This document shows positions 7,831 to 16,301 of a stretch of 33,746 bases of DNA, piece by piece; position 1 is the stretch's first letter; every line of letters starts with the position of its first letter. Position numbers and translations under genes: made by a program. Origin of the DNA: an uncultured Gilliamella sp. (lineage in GTDB: Bacteria; Pseudomonadota; Gammaproteobacteria; Enterobacterales; Orbaceae); assembly GCA_945276085.1 (NCBI GenBank), contig CALYPO010000012.1, forward strand, positions 1 to 33,746, read 5' to 3'. Below the pieces are notes generated by a model. That model was given only the letters and a program-made list of their open reading frames with translations, had not been told where the DNA came from and searched no databases.

Positions 7831-8883
7831 CTAGTTCAGACTTTTCTTAATCTCTATAGCAAGTAACGGATTCCACATGGCTCCTGTCGCACTCATCACA
7901 GCATCAGCACCGTTTTTAATGAATTGATGATAATGTTCACTGTTGCTAACTCCACCAACACCTATAATGGTAAATTTTAAATCCATTTGTTGACGATATT
8001 TATCAAGGCGACTCACCATATCTAATCCAGCCCAACGTATGGCATCGCCACAAATTCCACCTTCCTTTCTATTTTCTCCTAAAGCTGGCTGACCATTTGC
8101 GTTAACAGGTTTAGCTGATAAGGTATTAATAGCACTTAATCCATCAATTATCGATCCGACTTTAGTAAGTAATGAAATAATTTTTTCATCATCCGGAAAA
8201 TAGGCTAGTTTCAATATAAGTGGACGATCGGGAACTGCATTTTTAATTTCATTTACAATGCGTTCTACTTTATCAACATCAAAACAGAGTAATTTACTCG
8301 CTCCTTCATTTGGGCAACTCAAGTTTGCTTCAAGAATTGGGGCATTAGTTTCTCTTACTAATTTAGCGGCTAACGCATAATCTTTTTCAATTTCGCCATG
8401 TCCTTGTGTTCCTTGAAAGCTACCAATAACATATTGACCTTGACCAGCGGCTTTTACCGCATCAGCCATATCAGGTTGCCAAACATCGGGAGCAAGAGAA
8501 GGAACACCAAACGAATTGGTAATTGATAGCGGTTGAGTATAATTTGTATCTGCTAAGACAGTATCAAGATTACTGGATAATTTACCGTTAGGATGAACAG
8601 ATAGCACATTCGGCAATGGATGACATTTGTGAAATCTTGTTCTTACAGTTTTATAGACGCATAAGTCAAATCCATACGCAAACGCAGCTTTAATATAATT
8701 GGCATTTAGGAGGGGACCGGCAGGCATTCCAAATGGTAAATTAACATCAAGATTGAGAAATTGACTGGTTTGGGTTGCGACATGTTCAACGTGACTTAAT
8801 TGTGTAAAAAGCCCAAAAGGACCGTTTGCATAATTATCTTCGTAACTGATAGTGGGATCGTAAAACGGCGTTAAAGATTTCAT
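7831..8883 (-). CDS. Dihydroorotate dehydrogenase family protein, class-1-like
   Basis: A 350-residue FMN-dependent TIM-barrel enzyme of the family that oxidises dihydroorotate to orotate in pyrimidine synthesis. The start is placed at the ATG at 8883, which has an AGGAGAT Shine-Dalgarno at 8887-8893; an in-frame ATG at 8904 would add seven residues but has no such site. Landmarks are F-G-M-P-A-G-P (51-57), N-S-F-G-V-P, A-N-L-S-C-P-N with Cys190 in the catalytic-base position, L-K-L with Lys225, and G-V-G-G-V-S-N plus a G-A-D-A-V loop for the FMN phosphate. A cysteine base marks class 1 enzymes, which are soluble and use fumarate or NAD; E. coli PyrD is class 2 with a serine. A long N-terminal extension is unusual for class 1A. 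A promiscuous family role other than dihydroorotate oxidation is possible. The upstream leader (8880-9038) supports a pyrimidine role. Confidence 0.75.
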   Translation of the reverse strand: MKSLTPFYDPTISYEDNYANGPFGLFTQLSHVEHVATQTSQFLNLDVNLPFGMPAGPLLNANYIKAAFAYGFDLCVYKTVRTRFHKCHPLPNVLSVHPNGKLSSNLDTVLADTNYTQPLSITNSFGVPSLAPDVWQPDMADAVKAAGQGQYVIGSFQGTQGHGEIEKDYALAAKLVRETNAPILEANLSCPNEGASKLLCFDVDKVERIVNEIKNAVPDRPLILKLAYFPDDEKIISLLTKVGSIIDGLSAINTLSAKPVNANGQPALGENRKEGGICGDAIRWAGLDMVSRLDKYRQQMDLKFTIIGVGGVSNSEHYHQFIKNGADAVMSATGAMWNPLLAIEIKKSLN

Positions 8884-9038
8884 AATATCTCCTGTGATGA
8901 GCACTTAAAAAAATTCTGAGGAAAGAGGGGTATATTTTTGATAAAAAAAATCCTCCATAAAGGAGGATCAATAAATTGAATTAAAAAAGAGTGATACTTA
9001 ATTTTGGATAATAATTTTTCTTTTTTCACTCTAATCAT
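8880..9038 (-). CDS. Leader peptide ORF of a pyrBI-type attenuator (pyrL-like)
   Basis: A 52-codon ORF starts with ATG at 9036-9038 and ends with a TGA that overlaps the dehydrogenase start codon (T-T-A-T-G-A). It reads through a 7-bp pause-type hairpin followed by T6, then through an intrinsic terminator with T8 at 8943-8968. The peptide starts M-I-R-V-K-K and is rich in Phe, Ile, Lys and Leu because of the U-rich template. The layout (short translated leader, hairpin then U tract, terminator inside the leader ORF, pyrimidine gene next) matches the E. coli pyrBI leader. There, low UTP makes polymerase pause, which lets the ribosome catch up and block the terminator. The ribosome-binding site is weak (AAGAGA about 10 bases upstream). 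That the peptide is made is inferred, not shown. Confidence 0.6.
   Translation of the reverse strand: MIRVKKEKLLSKIKYHSFLIQFIDPPLWRIFFIKNIPLFPQNFFKCSSQEIL
8943..8968 (-). terminator. Intrinsic terminator/attenuator in the leader of the dihydroorotate dehydrogenase gene
   Basis: Read on the minus strand, GGAGGAT/ATCCTCC arms (8950-8956 with 8962-8968) enclose a 5-base loop and are followed directly by eight T residues (8943-8950). The terminator lies 60 bases before the gene's start codon and downstream of a good promoter, so it must regulate this gene. A preceding stem AGAGTGA/TCACTCT followed by T6 (about 8983-9032) has the position of a pause hairpin. Confidence 0.8.
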
Positions 9039-9068
9039 TCTTAGGTTCTCTTGTACAAACTTGCATGC

Positions 9069-9096
9069 ATTCTAGCTTAATCTATTCAAACTTCAA
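9069..9096 (-). promoter_or_regulatory. Promoter of the dihydroorotate dehydrogenase leader transcript
   Basis: On the minus strand a -35 box TTGAAG (9091-9096) and a -10 box TAGAAT (9069-9074) are separated by 16 bp. Transcription would start near 9062. The leader would be about 180 nt long and contain the leader ORF, pause hairpin and terminator. Confidence 0.6.
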
Positions 9097-9386
9097 GCCA
9101 ATTATAATGATAAATATGTAACTAAATGAAATAGTTGCAGTGTTTTTTTTTAGATTTATCGTTGCAATATGACTATCTTGAAAACTGTTTTGCTTACTTA
9201 AGCTACAATGTTATTTGTTTAGATAAACAAATAGCACATAATACTTTAAAAAATATATAAAAATTTTTGTCTAAAAAATAATACATCAGTACATTAATAG
9301 TCTGTTTCGAAGTGGAGAATGATTATAAGTAATGCTATTATTAACAACAGTTAATAAATCTGAATAAAATAATTAGGTATATAATA
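9097..9386. promoter_or_regulatory. Divergent intergenic region with a 22-bp perfect palindrome
   Basis: This gene-free stretch separates the pyrimidine leader from the reductase operon. It contains a perfect inverted repeat TATTTGTTTA-GA-TAAACAAATA at 9212-9233, an operator candidate about 155 bp before the reductase start. A possible plus-strand promoter is TTGTCT followed after 17 bp by TACATT, just downstream of the palindrome. The palindrome is not an FNR box (TTGAT-N4-ATCAA). The binding protein is unknown. The rest of the stretch shows no structure. Confidence 0.5.
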
Positions 9387-12158
9387 ATGAAAAAAGAAAA
9401 TATTTTTAAACCCTTCACTTTACCCAATGGCGTTGAATTAAAAAATAGAATAATGATGGCGCCAATGACGACCTGTTCCGGATTTTATGACGGTTCAGTC
9501 ACGCATGATTTAATCGAGTATTATCGAGATCGAGCAGGTGAAATTGGAACAATCATCGTTGAGTGCGGGTTTGTCGATAATAAAGGATTAGCGTTTCCTG
9601 GTGCAATAGGTTTAGATAACGATGATAAAATTGAAGGATTAGCTAAAATTGCGAAAGCAATTAAAGAAAAGGGATCGAAAGCAGTCATTCAAGTTTATCA
9701 CGGTGGTCGAATGGTTGAGCCAAAACTCATTGGTGGACAATCTCCTGTTGGACCAAGTGCTATCGCAGCCCCTAGAGTAGGCGCAGCAACACCGATCGCA
9801 TTAACGGCAGACGAAGTCGACGACATGATCGAGAAATTTGGTCAAGCGGTACGTCGTGCTATTGAAGCCGGTTTTGATGGTGTTGAAATCCACGGCGCTA
9901 ACACTTATTTAATCCAACAATTTTATTCTCCAAATTCAAATCAACGAACCGATAAATGGGGTGGAAGCCGTGATAATCGCTTGCAATTCCCTTTAGCAAT
10001 CTTAGATATCACACATAAAATGGTTAAACAGTTTGCAACGCCAGAATTTATTGTTGGTTATCGTTTTTCTCCGGAAGAACTGGAAGTACCGGGTATTCGT
10101 TTTGATGACTCCATGTATCTACTTGAAAAGTTAGCAGACAAAGGTCTGGATTATATCCATTTTTCAATGGGCGCGATTTTAAGACCTTCAATTGTTGATA
10201 CCCAAGATCCAACCCCGTTAATCAATAAATATGTGGCAATGCGATCTGCGACATTAGCTAAAATTCCGGTAGTAGGTGTAGGTAATGTGGTTAATCAAAT
10301 TGATGTAGAAACGGCGATTGATAATGGTTACGATTTGGTCGCTGTTGGTCGAGCATGCATCGCTTATCCAGACTGGATTAGCCGTATTGAAAAAGGTGAA
10401 CAACTGGAGCTAACTATCAGTAGTGACAAACGTGAAGAATTGAATATCCCTGAACCTTTATGGCGTTTTTCATTAGTTGAAGCATTAATTCGTGATGCAA
10501 GTCTAAATAATAAGAAATTCAAACCTGGTCAATATCAAGAAAAAGTTAATGATGAATCTTATGAATTTCTTATTAATGTCGAGTTAGGCAAAGATTTCAT
10601 TAAAGATATGCAACTTGTGAATGCCAATGAGTTTGATAACCAAGTTTTAGATAATTTTGCAGAAATTAAACAACGAATTATTAATTCAAACAGTCCACAT
10701 GTGGATGCAATTTCTGGGGCTACATCACAGTGTGAAGCATTCAAAAAAGCCGTTACTAAGGCCATGACACAATCGAATAAAGAAGCCATTATTGCTGAAG
10801 GTGGTGATCCAAATGATAAATCTTACGATATTGTTGTTGTGGGAAGCGGGGGAGCAGGGCTGGCTTCTGCAATACGAGCTCATGATTTAGGGGCTAGCGT
10901 TGTTGTCGTTGAAAAAATGCCTGTTATTGGCGGAAATACCAATAAAGCGTCTGCTGGTATGAATGCAGCTGAAACTAAATTCCAAAAACTTAAAGGCATT
11001 GTTGACAGTAAGGATCTATTCTATAAAGAAACTTTGGCTGGTGGTAAAAATAAAAATAATCCGGAATTACTTCGTTACTTTGTTGAAAATGCCCCCGATG
11101 CGATTGATTGGTTAGATGAAAACGGTATTGAACTAAGTGGTATTACGACAACAGGTGGAATGAGTATCGACCGTACACATCGACCAGCAAGTGGTGCAGC
11201 TGTTGGCGGATTTTTGATTAGTGGATTGGTAAAAAATCTTAATAAACGTGGTATTGAAGTCATGTTAGATACCAATGTGACTGAAATCGTTACCGAAAAT
11301 CATAAAGTTGTTGGCGTTAAAGTCGTTGAAGAAGACGGCACAAATTATATCATTAAAGCGAAAGCGGTGGTGATTGCAACGGGCGGATTTAGTGCTAACC
11401 GTGAAATGGTTGAAAAATATCGTCCTGACTTAAAAGGTTTTGTGACAACCAACCATAAAGGGGCGACAGGTTCTGGTATCATGATCTTAGAAAAACTTGG
11501 GGCTGGCACTGTTGATATGGGCGAAATTCAAATCCATCCAACTGTTGAACAAACTACCTCATATTTGATCTCAGAATCTATACGTGGCGGTGGCGCAATT
11601 CTTGTTTCTCAAGAAGGTAAACGTTTTGTTAATGAATTAGATACCCGAGATAAAGTTTCAGCGGATATTATCAAATTACCTGAACACTATTCCTATATTT
11701 TATTCGATCAACAAGTTCGTGACGAAAACAAAGCCGTTGAAGAGTATGTTTCTAATGATCTCGTTGTTCAAGCCGATTCAATTACTGAATTAGCTAACAA
11801 ACTTTCTATTGATGCTAATAATCTGTCAAAAACGATTGAACGTTATAATGAGTTTGTAATTAACAAACAAGATGAGGATTTTGGTCGAACGACGGGAATG
11901 CGTCATCCAATTAACACCGCACCATTTTATGCAATTAAAATTGCACCGGGTGTTCACCATACAATGGGAGGTGTAACGATAAACACTGAAACACAAGTAT
12001 TAGATAATGATAAACATGTGATTAAAGGTGTTTTTGCGGCTGGTGAGGTTGTTGGTGGTGTGCATGGAGCAAATCGCATTGGTGGTAATGCTGTTGCTGA
12101 TATCATTATTTTTGGTATACAAGCAGGTAAAAAAGCCACAGATTACATTAATAGTTAA
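9387..12158 (+). CDS. Soluble NADH-dependent fumarate reductase-type flavoprotein (OYE + FMN_bind + FAD domains)
   Basis: A 923-residue three-domain flavoenzyme. Residues 1-350 are an old-yellow-enzyme-like NAD(P)H:flavin oxidoreductase with H-G-A-N (His169, Asn172) and the R-D-N-R loop. Residues about 385-460 are an FMN_bind domain with the flavinylation motif D-A-I-S-G-A-T-S, so Thr446 should carry covalent FMN. From residue 480 there is a fumarate-reductase FAD domain: G-S-G-G-A-G (486-491), His598 in T-H-R-P, Arg754 in L-D-T-R-D-K, His857-His858 in H-H-T-M-G-G, and Arg897 in G-A-N-R-I-G-G-N. These match the catalytic histidine and arginine sites of soluble fumarate reductases. There is no signal peptide, so it is cytosolic and would pass electrons from NADH through FMN to FAD and then to an unsaturated acid. 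Similar enzymes are known from Klebsiella (fumarate) and Vibrio (acrylate). Fumarate is the likeliest substrate, but urocanate or acrylate cannot be excluded. Confidence 0.85.
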   Translation: MKKENIFKPFTLPNGVELKNRIMMAPMTTCSGFYDGSVTHDLIEYYRDRAGEIGTIIVECGFVDNKGLAFPGAIGLDNDDKIEGLAKIAKAIKEKGSKAVIQVYHGGRMVEPKLIGGQSPVGPSAIAAPRVGAATPIALTADEVDDMIEKFGQAVRRAIEAGFDGVEIHGANTYLIQQFYSPNSNQRTDKWGGSRDNRLQFPLAILDITHKMVKQFATPEFIVGYRFSPEELEVPGIRFDDSMYLLEKLADKGLDYIHFSMGAILRPSIVDTQDPTPLINKYVAMRSATLAKIPVVGVGNVVNQIDVETAIDNGYDLVAVGRACIAYPDWISRIEKGEQLELTISSDKREELNIPEPLWRFSLVEALIRDASLNNKKFKPGQYQEKVNDESYEFLINVELGKDFIKDMQLVNANEFDNQVLDNFAEIKQRIINSNSPHVDAISGATSQCEAFKKAVTKAMTQSNKEAIIAEGGDPNDKSYDIVVVGSGGAGLASAIRAHDLGASVVVVEKMPVIGGNTNKASAGMNAAETKFQKLKGIVDSKDLFYKETLAGGKNKNNPELLRYFVENAPDAIDWLDENGIELSGITTTGGMSIDRTHRPASGAAVGGFLISGLVKNLNKRGIEVMLDTNVTEIVTENHKVVGVKVVEEDGTNYIIKAKAVVIATGGFSANREMVEKYRPDLKGFVTTNHKGATGSGIMILEKLGAGTVDMGEIQIHPTVEQTTSYLISESIRGGGAILVSQEGKRFVNELDTRDKVSADIIKLPEHYSYILFDQQVRDENKAVEEYVSNDLVVQADSITELANKLSIDANNLSKTIERYNEFVINKQDEDFGRTTGMRHPINTAPFYAIKIAPGVHHTMGGVTINTETQVLDNDKHVIKGVFAAGEVVGGVHGANRIGGNAVADIIIFGIQAGKKATDYINS

Positions 12159-12174
12159 TTGAACTTTGCTAAAA

Positions 12175-13140
12175 ATGGTAAGTTCTACCTACGACTATTC
12201 TCAAACATTGATGGGGATGACGGTAACATTGACGCTATTAGAGCAAAATGAAACCGTCGCAAAACTTGCTTTTGCTACCATTAAATTGCTTGAAGATAAA
12301 TTGACTGTTAACCGCCCAGTTTCGGAGGTTATGTCAATCAATCTTGCAGCAGGCAAACATCCTGTTGAGGTAAGCTTACCTGTATTTTCACTTATTAAAC
12401 AGGCTTGGCAACTGAGCGTGAATCCCTCAAGTTGTTTTAATATGGCTATCGGCCCTGTCGTCAAACTTTGGAAAATAGGCTTTAAAGGAGATAGTATTCC
12501 TGCCGATCATCATATCAAACAACAACTATTATTAACCGATCCATTTGATATAGAATTAAATGATACAACCCATTCTGTTTTTTTAAAAAAAGCAGGAATG
12601 GAGATAGATCTTGGTGCTATCGCAAAAGGTTATATCGCCGATGTCATTAAAAATCTGTTACTTGAACATCATATTCACCATGGCATCATAAATTTAGGTG
12701 GAAATGTACTAACGTTAGGAGCCTCCCCAATAGAAAAGTCAGGTTGTTGGTGTATAGGGTTAAGAAAACCCTTTTCTTTATCTGATGAGTTAGCAGGTAT
12801 AATAAAAGTTAAAAATAAATCAGTCGTTACTTCGGGCATTTATGAACGTTATTTTGTGCAAAATAATCGGCTTTATCATCATATTTTCAATCCTTTAACT
12901 GGCTATCCTCTTGATAATGAAATTGAAAGCGTTACCGTTATTTCAAATACTTCTCTTGAAGGCGATATTTACTCAACGATTTTTTATGGATTAGGCGTAA
13001 ATGCCAGTGGTGAATATTTAAAAAAACATCCAGATATTTCAGCCATTTTTTTACTAAAAAATAAAACGATGACACTGATCAATCCGAAAAATTTTAATTT
13101 TGATCTAATTGATAAACACTATGAAATAAATCTGCATTAA
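12175..13140 (+). CDS. apbE: FAD:protein FMN transferase (ApbE family)
   Basis: A 321-residue ApbE-family enzyme that transfers FMN from FAD to a threonine or serine of FMN_bind domains. Seen motifs: M-G-M-T-V-T-L near the N terminus, F-N-M-A-I-G-P-V, I-D-L-G-A-I-A-K-G-Y (about 144-153), I-N-L-G-G-N, T-S-G-I-Y-E-R-Y, H-I-F-N-P-L-T-G-Y-P (about 236-245), and a final D-I-Y-S-T where ApbE proteins bind magnesium. There is no signal peptide or lipobox, whereas many ApbE proteins are exported; this fits a cytosolic target. It follows the reductase by 16 bp, and the reductase carries the D-x-x-S-G-A-T acceptor motif. The start is uncertain: ATG at 12175 is used here, but a TTG at 12166 is in frame, and neither has a clear Shine-Dalgarno. 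Confidence 0.9.
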   Translation: MVSSTYDYSQTLMGMTVTLTLLEQNETVAKLAFATIKLLEDKLTVNRPVSEVMSINLAAGKHPVEVSLPVFSLIKQAWQLSVNPSSCFNMAIGPVVKLWKIGFKGDSIPADHHIKQQLLLTDPFDIELNDTTHSVFLKKAGMEIDLGAIAKGYIADVIKNLLLEHHIHHGIINLGGNVLTLGASPIEKSGCWCIGLRKPFSLSDELAGIIKVKNKSVVTSGIYERYFVQNNRLYHHIFNPLTGYPLDNEIESVTVISNTSLEGDIYSTIFYGLGVNASGEYLKKHPDISAIFLLKNKTMTLINPKNFNFDLIDKHYEINLH

Positions 13141-13221
13141 GAACCAATGACAATGAAATTGCTAAACTTTTATTGTTTTAAATGAATTAATTACGTTTTT
13201 ACATTAAAGAAGGAAATTATT

Positions 13222-14685
13222 ATGAACGCAGTGAAAAAACCACCAGTAAAATGGTTACCGCTCATAATTATTGCTGCTATTTCAGCAATATTATGGCTAT
13301 TTGTTTCGCCTCCACAAGGAATAAGTACAGAAGGTTGGCGAACAAGCATTATTTTTGTGGCAACGATTGCCTGTATTGTTGCAGAAATTATGCCAATTGG
13401 CGCAATTGGCTTATTAGCCATTACGGTTTTTGCTATTTTAAGACCATCTGGTGCAGCTAATGCAACTGAGTCTATCAAGATATCATTAAGTGAATTAAAT
13501 AGTAGCTTAATTTGGTTGATCGTTGTTGCTTTTATGATTGCGCGAGGATTTATTAAAACTGGTTTAAGCAAACGTATTGCTTATTATTTAGTAAAAATTT
13601 TAGGTAAAAACACTTTAGGCTTAGCTTATGGTTTATCTGTAACAGATGTGGCATTGGCGCCTGCCATTCCAAGTACGACAGCTCGTGCTGGTGGTGTGAT
13701 TTATCCAATCGCTGAAGCGTTATCGATTAACTTTAATTCTAATCCGAAGGATGAATCAAGAAATCGAATTGGCACTTTTTTAATGTTAACCATTAGTCAT
13801 ATCAATGATATTACCTCAGCAATGTTTTTGACTGCATTTACCGGTAATTTATTAGCCGCTAAATTAGTCACAGAAACATTAGGCGTGACATTGGGATGGG
13901 GACAGTGGTTTATTGCAGCTATCGTACCTTGTTTAGTTTCTTTTATTGTGATTCCATTAGTCATTTATTTCTTAACCAATCCAGAGCTTAAAAAGACACC
14001 TGATGCGCCAAGATTAGCCGTTGAAGAATTGAAAAAAATGGGACCAATTACCGCTAAAGAAATTATTATGGGTGGGACGGTAATTTTATTATTAGGTCTT
14101 TGGATTTTCGGTAAAGACTATTTAGGTATTGATGCAACAACGACTGCTTTTATTGGTTTAACGATTTTAATCTTAACTGGTGTACTAAGCTGGGATGATG
14201 TGAAAGGTGAAAAAGCGGCATGGGATACCTTAATTTGGTTTGCGGCTTTATTAATGATAGCAGGACAAGTCAATAAGCTAGGTGTTACAAAATGGCTAGG
14301 CGATACTATCGGTAGTGCAGTAAAGGGGCATTTAGGTGATAGTAGCTGGGTATTTGTTATCATTATTTTGTGTGTTGCCTATGTTTATTTACACTATTTC
14401 TTTGCTAGTGGCAATGCGCATATTGCGGCGCTATTTCCAGTATTCTTATCTGTAGCAGTGGCACTTCATGTTCCACCAATGATTGCGATATTTGCATTAG
14501 TTATTTGTACCAACTATTTTGGTTCCATTACCCAATTTGCCAATGCTCGAAATCCGTTGTTATTTGCTGAAGGTTTTGTTCCAGTCAAAACATGGTGGAA
14601 AGTAGGATTTATCTGTAGCGTTGTTAACTTAACCATTGTGTTTACCGTTGGTCTTTTGTGGTGGAAAATGTTGGAATTAGGTTAA
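13222..14685 (+). CDS. DASS-family dicarboxylate/tricarboxylate transporter (CitT/TtdT-like)
   Basis: A 487-residue polytopic membrane protein, the same length as E. coli CitT and TtdT, with 11-13 hydrophobic segments. It carries the conserved DASS block A-P-A-I-P-S-T-T-A-R-A-G-G (147-158), whose Ser-x-Thr helps form the first sodium/substrate site in this family, and the second repeat near F-A-S-G-N-A-H-I-A-A-L-F-P. The ATG at 13222 has an AAGGA ribosome site at a good distance. It lies 81 bp behind apbE on the same strand with no terminator between, and a strong terminator follows it. The operon context suggests it imports the reductase substrate or exchanges it for the product (for example fumarate or malate in, succinate out). 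Substrate and coupling ion are inferred. Confidence 0.85.
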   Translation: MNAVKKPPVKWLPLIIIAAISAILWLFVSPPQGISTEGWRTSIIFVATIACIVAEIMPIGAIGLLAITVFAILRPSGAANATESIKISLSELNSSLIWLIVVAFMIARGFIKTGLSKRIAYYLVKILGKNTLGLAYGLSVTDVALAPAIPSTTARAGGVIYPIAEALSINFNSNPKDESRNRIGTFLMLTISHINDITSAMFLTAFTGNLLAAKLVTETLGVTLGWGQWFIAAIVPCLVSFIVIPLVIYFLTNPELKKTPDAPRLAVEELKKMGPITAKEIIMGGTVILLLGLWIFGKDYLGIDATTTAFIGLTILILTGVLSWDDVKGEKAAWDTLIWFAALLMIAGQVNKLGVTKWLGDTIGSAVKGHLGDSSWVFVIIILCVAYVYLHYFFASGNAHIAALFPVFLSVAVALHVPPMIAIFALVICTNYFGSITQFANARNPLLFAEGFVPVKTWWKVGFICSVVNLTIVFTVGLLWWKMLELG

Positions 14686-14714
14686 GAAATAACGTATCTT
14701 AAACACTATTCAAC

Positions 14715-14745
14715 AAAAAAACCGTCAGAAATTGGCGGTTTTTTT
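14715..14745. terminator. Bidirectional intrinsic terminator
   Basis: ACCGTCA (14721-14727) pairs with TGGCGGT (14733-14739) around a 5-base loop, with one G-T wobble. It is flanked by A7 on the left and T7 on the right, so it can terminate both the transporter operon (+) and the convergent ppk-ppx operon (-). Confidence 0.85.
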
Positions 14746-14765
14746 ATCCTCTAATTATGATAATC

Positions 14766-16289
14766 TCATAACAACATAATCGATAAACTCCAATCATTAA
14801 TGGCCTGCCAATATTTTTGTTCCTGCTCTAAATCTAATAAAATCAATTTATTACTTTCCACAAAATTAGTGTCAATTTCGAATGTCATTTTGGTCAATTT
14901 GTCTTTAACTAATTTTAATCGAAATGCATTCAAATTAATCTCTGTAGAGCGTTGATTATTGATCAGAATGGAGAGCCTGAGTATTTGTAATAATGAAATA
15001 ATATGTTTAAATTCAAAAAGGCTAAAATAAGGAAATGCTTCAATATTAATTGATTTTCGATGATAACGAACGAGTGTCGATAACAACAGTTGTTGTTCTT
15101 CGTTAAATCCCGGCAAATTGCTGTTTTGCAGAATGTAACTTGAATGTTTATGCACAGACGAAAAGTTAATTTTTAATCCTACTTCATGTAAAAGTGCTGC
15201 CCAATATAAAATGGATTCCACACAAATTGGAATATCGATTTGTGCTTGCTCTTTCCATTGTAAAAAAAAGTATTTTGCTGTTTTGACAACTTGCATAGCA
15301 TGACGCTGATCGATATTGTAGTGTTTAGATAAAGATTCGGCGGTTGTTTGACGTATGTCTCGATAATTAGGGCCACCGATTAATTCATACAAAACCCCTT
15401 CACGTAAAGCATTAGAACTATACTGCAACGAACTTAATCCCAATGCATTAAATACACCACAAAATATTGCCAGTCCACTCACAAAAACCTGTTTACGTTC
15501 ATCGGATAGTGAAGGGTAGGTAATATCATCAAATGTTTCAAAGTCCAATACATAACTAACTAAATCATCTAATCTCTTCGGGGTAATAATACCGTCACTC
15601 ACACCAAGATCTAATAGAATATGGTGAATAGATTTAATGGTTCCTGATGTACCAAAAGCAACCGTAATATTCTGTTTTTTGATAGTACTAATCATGGTTT
15701 CAATTTGTTGCTCGGCTGCAAGTTTTGCGCGTTGAAATGACTCTTCATCAATCTTTTGTTGTGGAAAAAAACGTTTATTAAAGGTTACGCAGCCCATTGG
15801 ACGACTAGCGACAATAATAGGTTTAAGGTCATTGCCTTTGCCAATCGCAATTTCAGTTGATCCTCCGCCAATATCAATAACAAATTTAGTATCAATTGAT
15901 GAAGTGGGTTCAGCGGTCATAGTACCTAAATAGACTAAACGGGCTTCTTCTTGACCTGAAATAATTTCTATAGGGAAAGGTAATATTTTAGCTGCAGCCT
16001 TCAAAAACTTATGCCTGTTTGATGCAACACGAAGTGTGTAAGTTGCAACAATTCTCACATTTTCCGGAGGAAATCCATTTAAACGTTCAGCAAACAGTTC
16101 AAGACACTCTATTCCCCGTTTAATACTCGAGTCACTTAATTGATTATTTTCATCTAATCCAGTCGCCAAATGTATATTCTTTTTATTTTTATAAATTATC
16201 TGTGTTGCACCATTAATGATTCGTGCAATAATCATATGAAAACTGTTAGAACCGAGATCAATAACCGCATATTCATTAGATTTCTTCAC
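14766..16289 (-). CDS. ppx: Exopolyphosphatase
   Basis: A 507-residue enzyme that releases phosphate from the ends of polyphosphate, matching E. coli Ppx (513 aa) along its length. The actin-like ATPase fold shows V-I-D-L-G-S-N-S-F-H (about 9-18), the catalytic glutamates in S-G-Q-E-E-A-R (114-115), and the phosphate loop D-I-G-G-G-S-T-E. The C-terminal HD-type domain has L-L-H-E-V-G-L and the H-K-H-S-S-Y-I-L-Q-N-S stretch typical of Ppx. The start codon is GTG at 16289 with AAGGATAT upstream. It lies 12 bp behind ppk, so the two are co-transcribed, and synthesis and breakdown of polyphosphate are balanced in one operon. GppA is a paralogue, but ppk linkage and similarity favour Ppx. Confidence 0.94.
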   Translation of the reverse strand: MKKSNEYAVIDLGSNSFHMIIARIINGATQIIYKNKKNIHLATGLDENNQLSDSSIKRGIECLELFAERLNGFPPENVRIVATYTLRVASNRHKFLKAAAKILPFPIEIISGQEEARLVYLGTMTAEPTSSIDTKFVIDIGGGSTEIAIGKGNDLKPIIVASRPMGCVTFNKRFFPQQKIDEESFQRAKLAAEQQIETMISTIKKQNITVAFGTSGTIKSIHHILLDLGVSDGIITPKRLDDLVSYVLDFETFDDITYPSLSDERKQVFVSGLAIFCGVFNALGLSSLQYSSNALREGVLYELIGGPNYRDIRQTTAESLSKHYNIDQRHAMQVVKTAKYFFLQWKEQAQIDIPICVESILYWAALLHEVGLKINFSSVHKHSSYILQNSNLPGFNEEQQLLLSTLVRYHRKSINIEAFPYFSLFEFKHIISLLQILRLSILINNQRSTEINLNAFRLKLVKDKLTKMTFEIDTNFVESNKLILLDLEQEQKYWQAINDWSLSIMLL

Positions 16290-16301
16290 GTTTAGATATC
16301 C

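Noticed and set aside
9121-9386. FNR box controlling the fumarate-reductase-type operon
   Set aside because: No TTGAT-N4-ATCAA or close variant was found there; the palindrome at 9212-9233 has different half-sites and spacing.
13191-13571. Minus-strand 126-codon ORF opposite the transporter start
   Set aside because: Hydrophobic reading of the complementary strand of a membrane protein gene; the plus strand has the clear family motifs.
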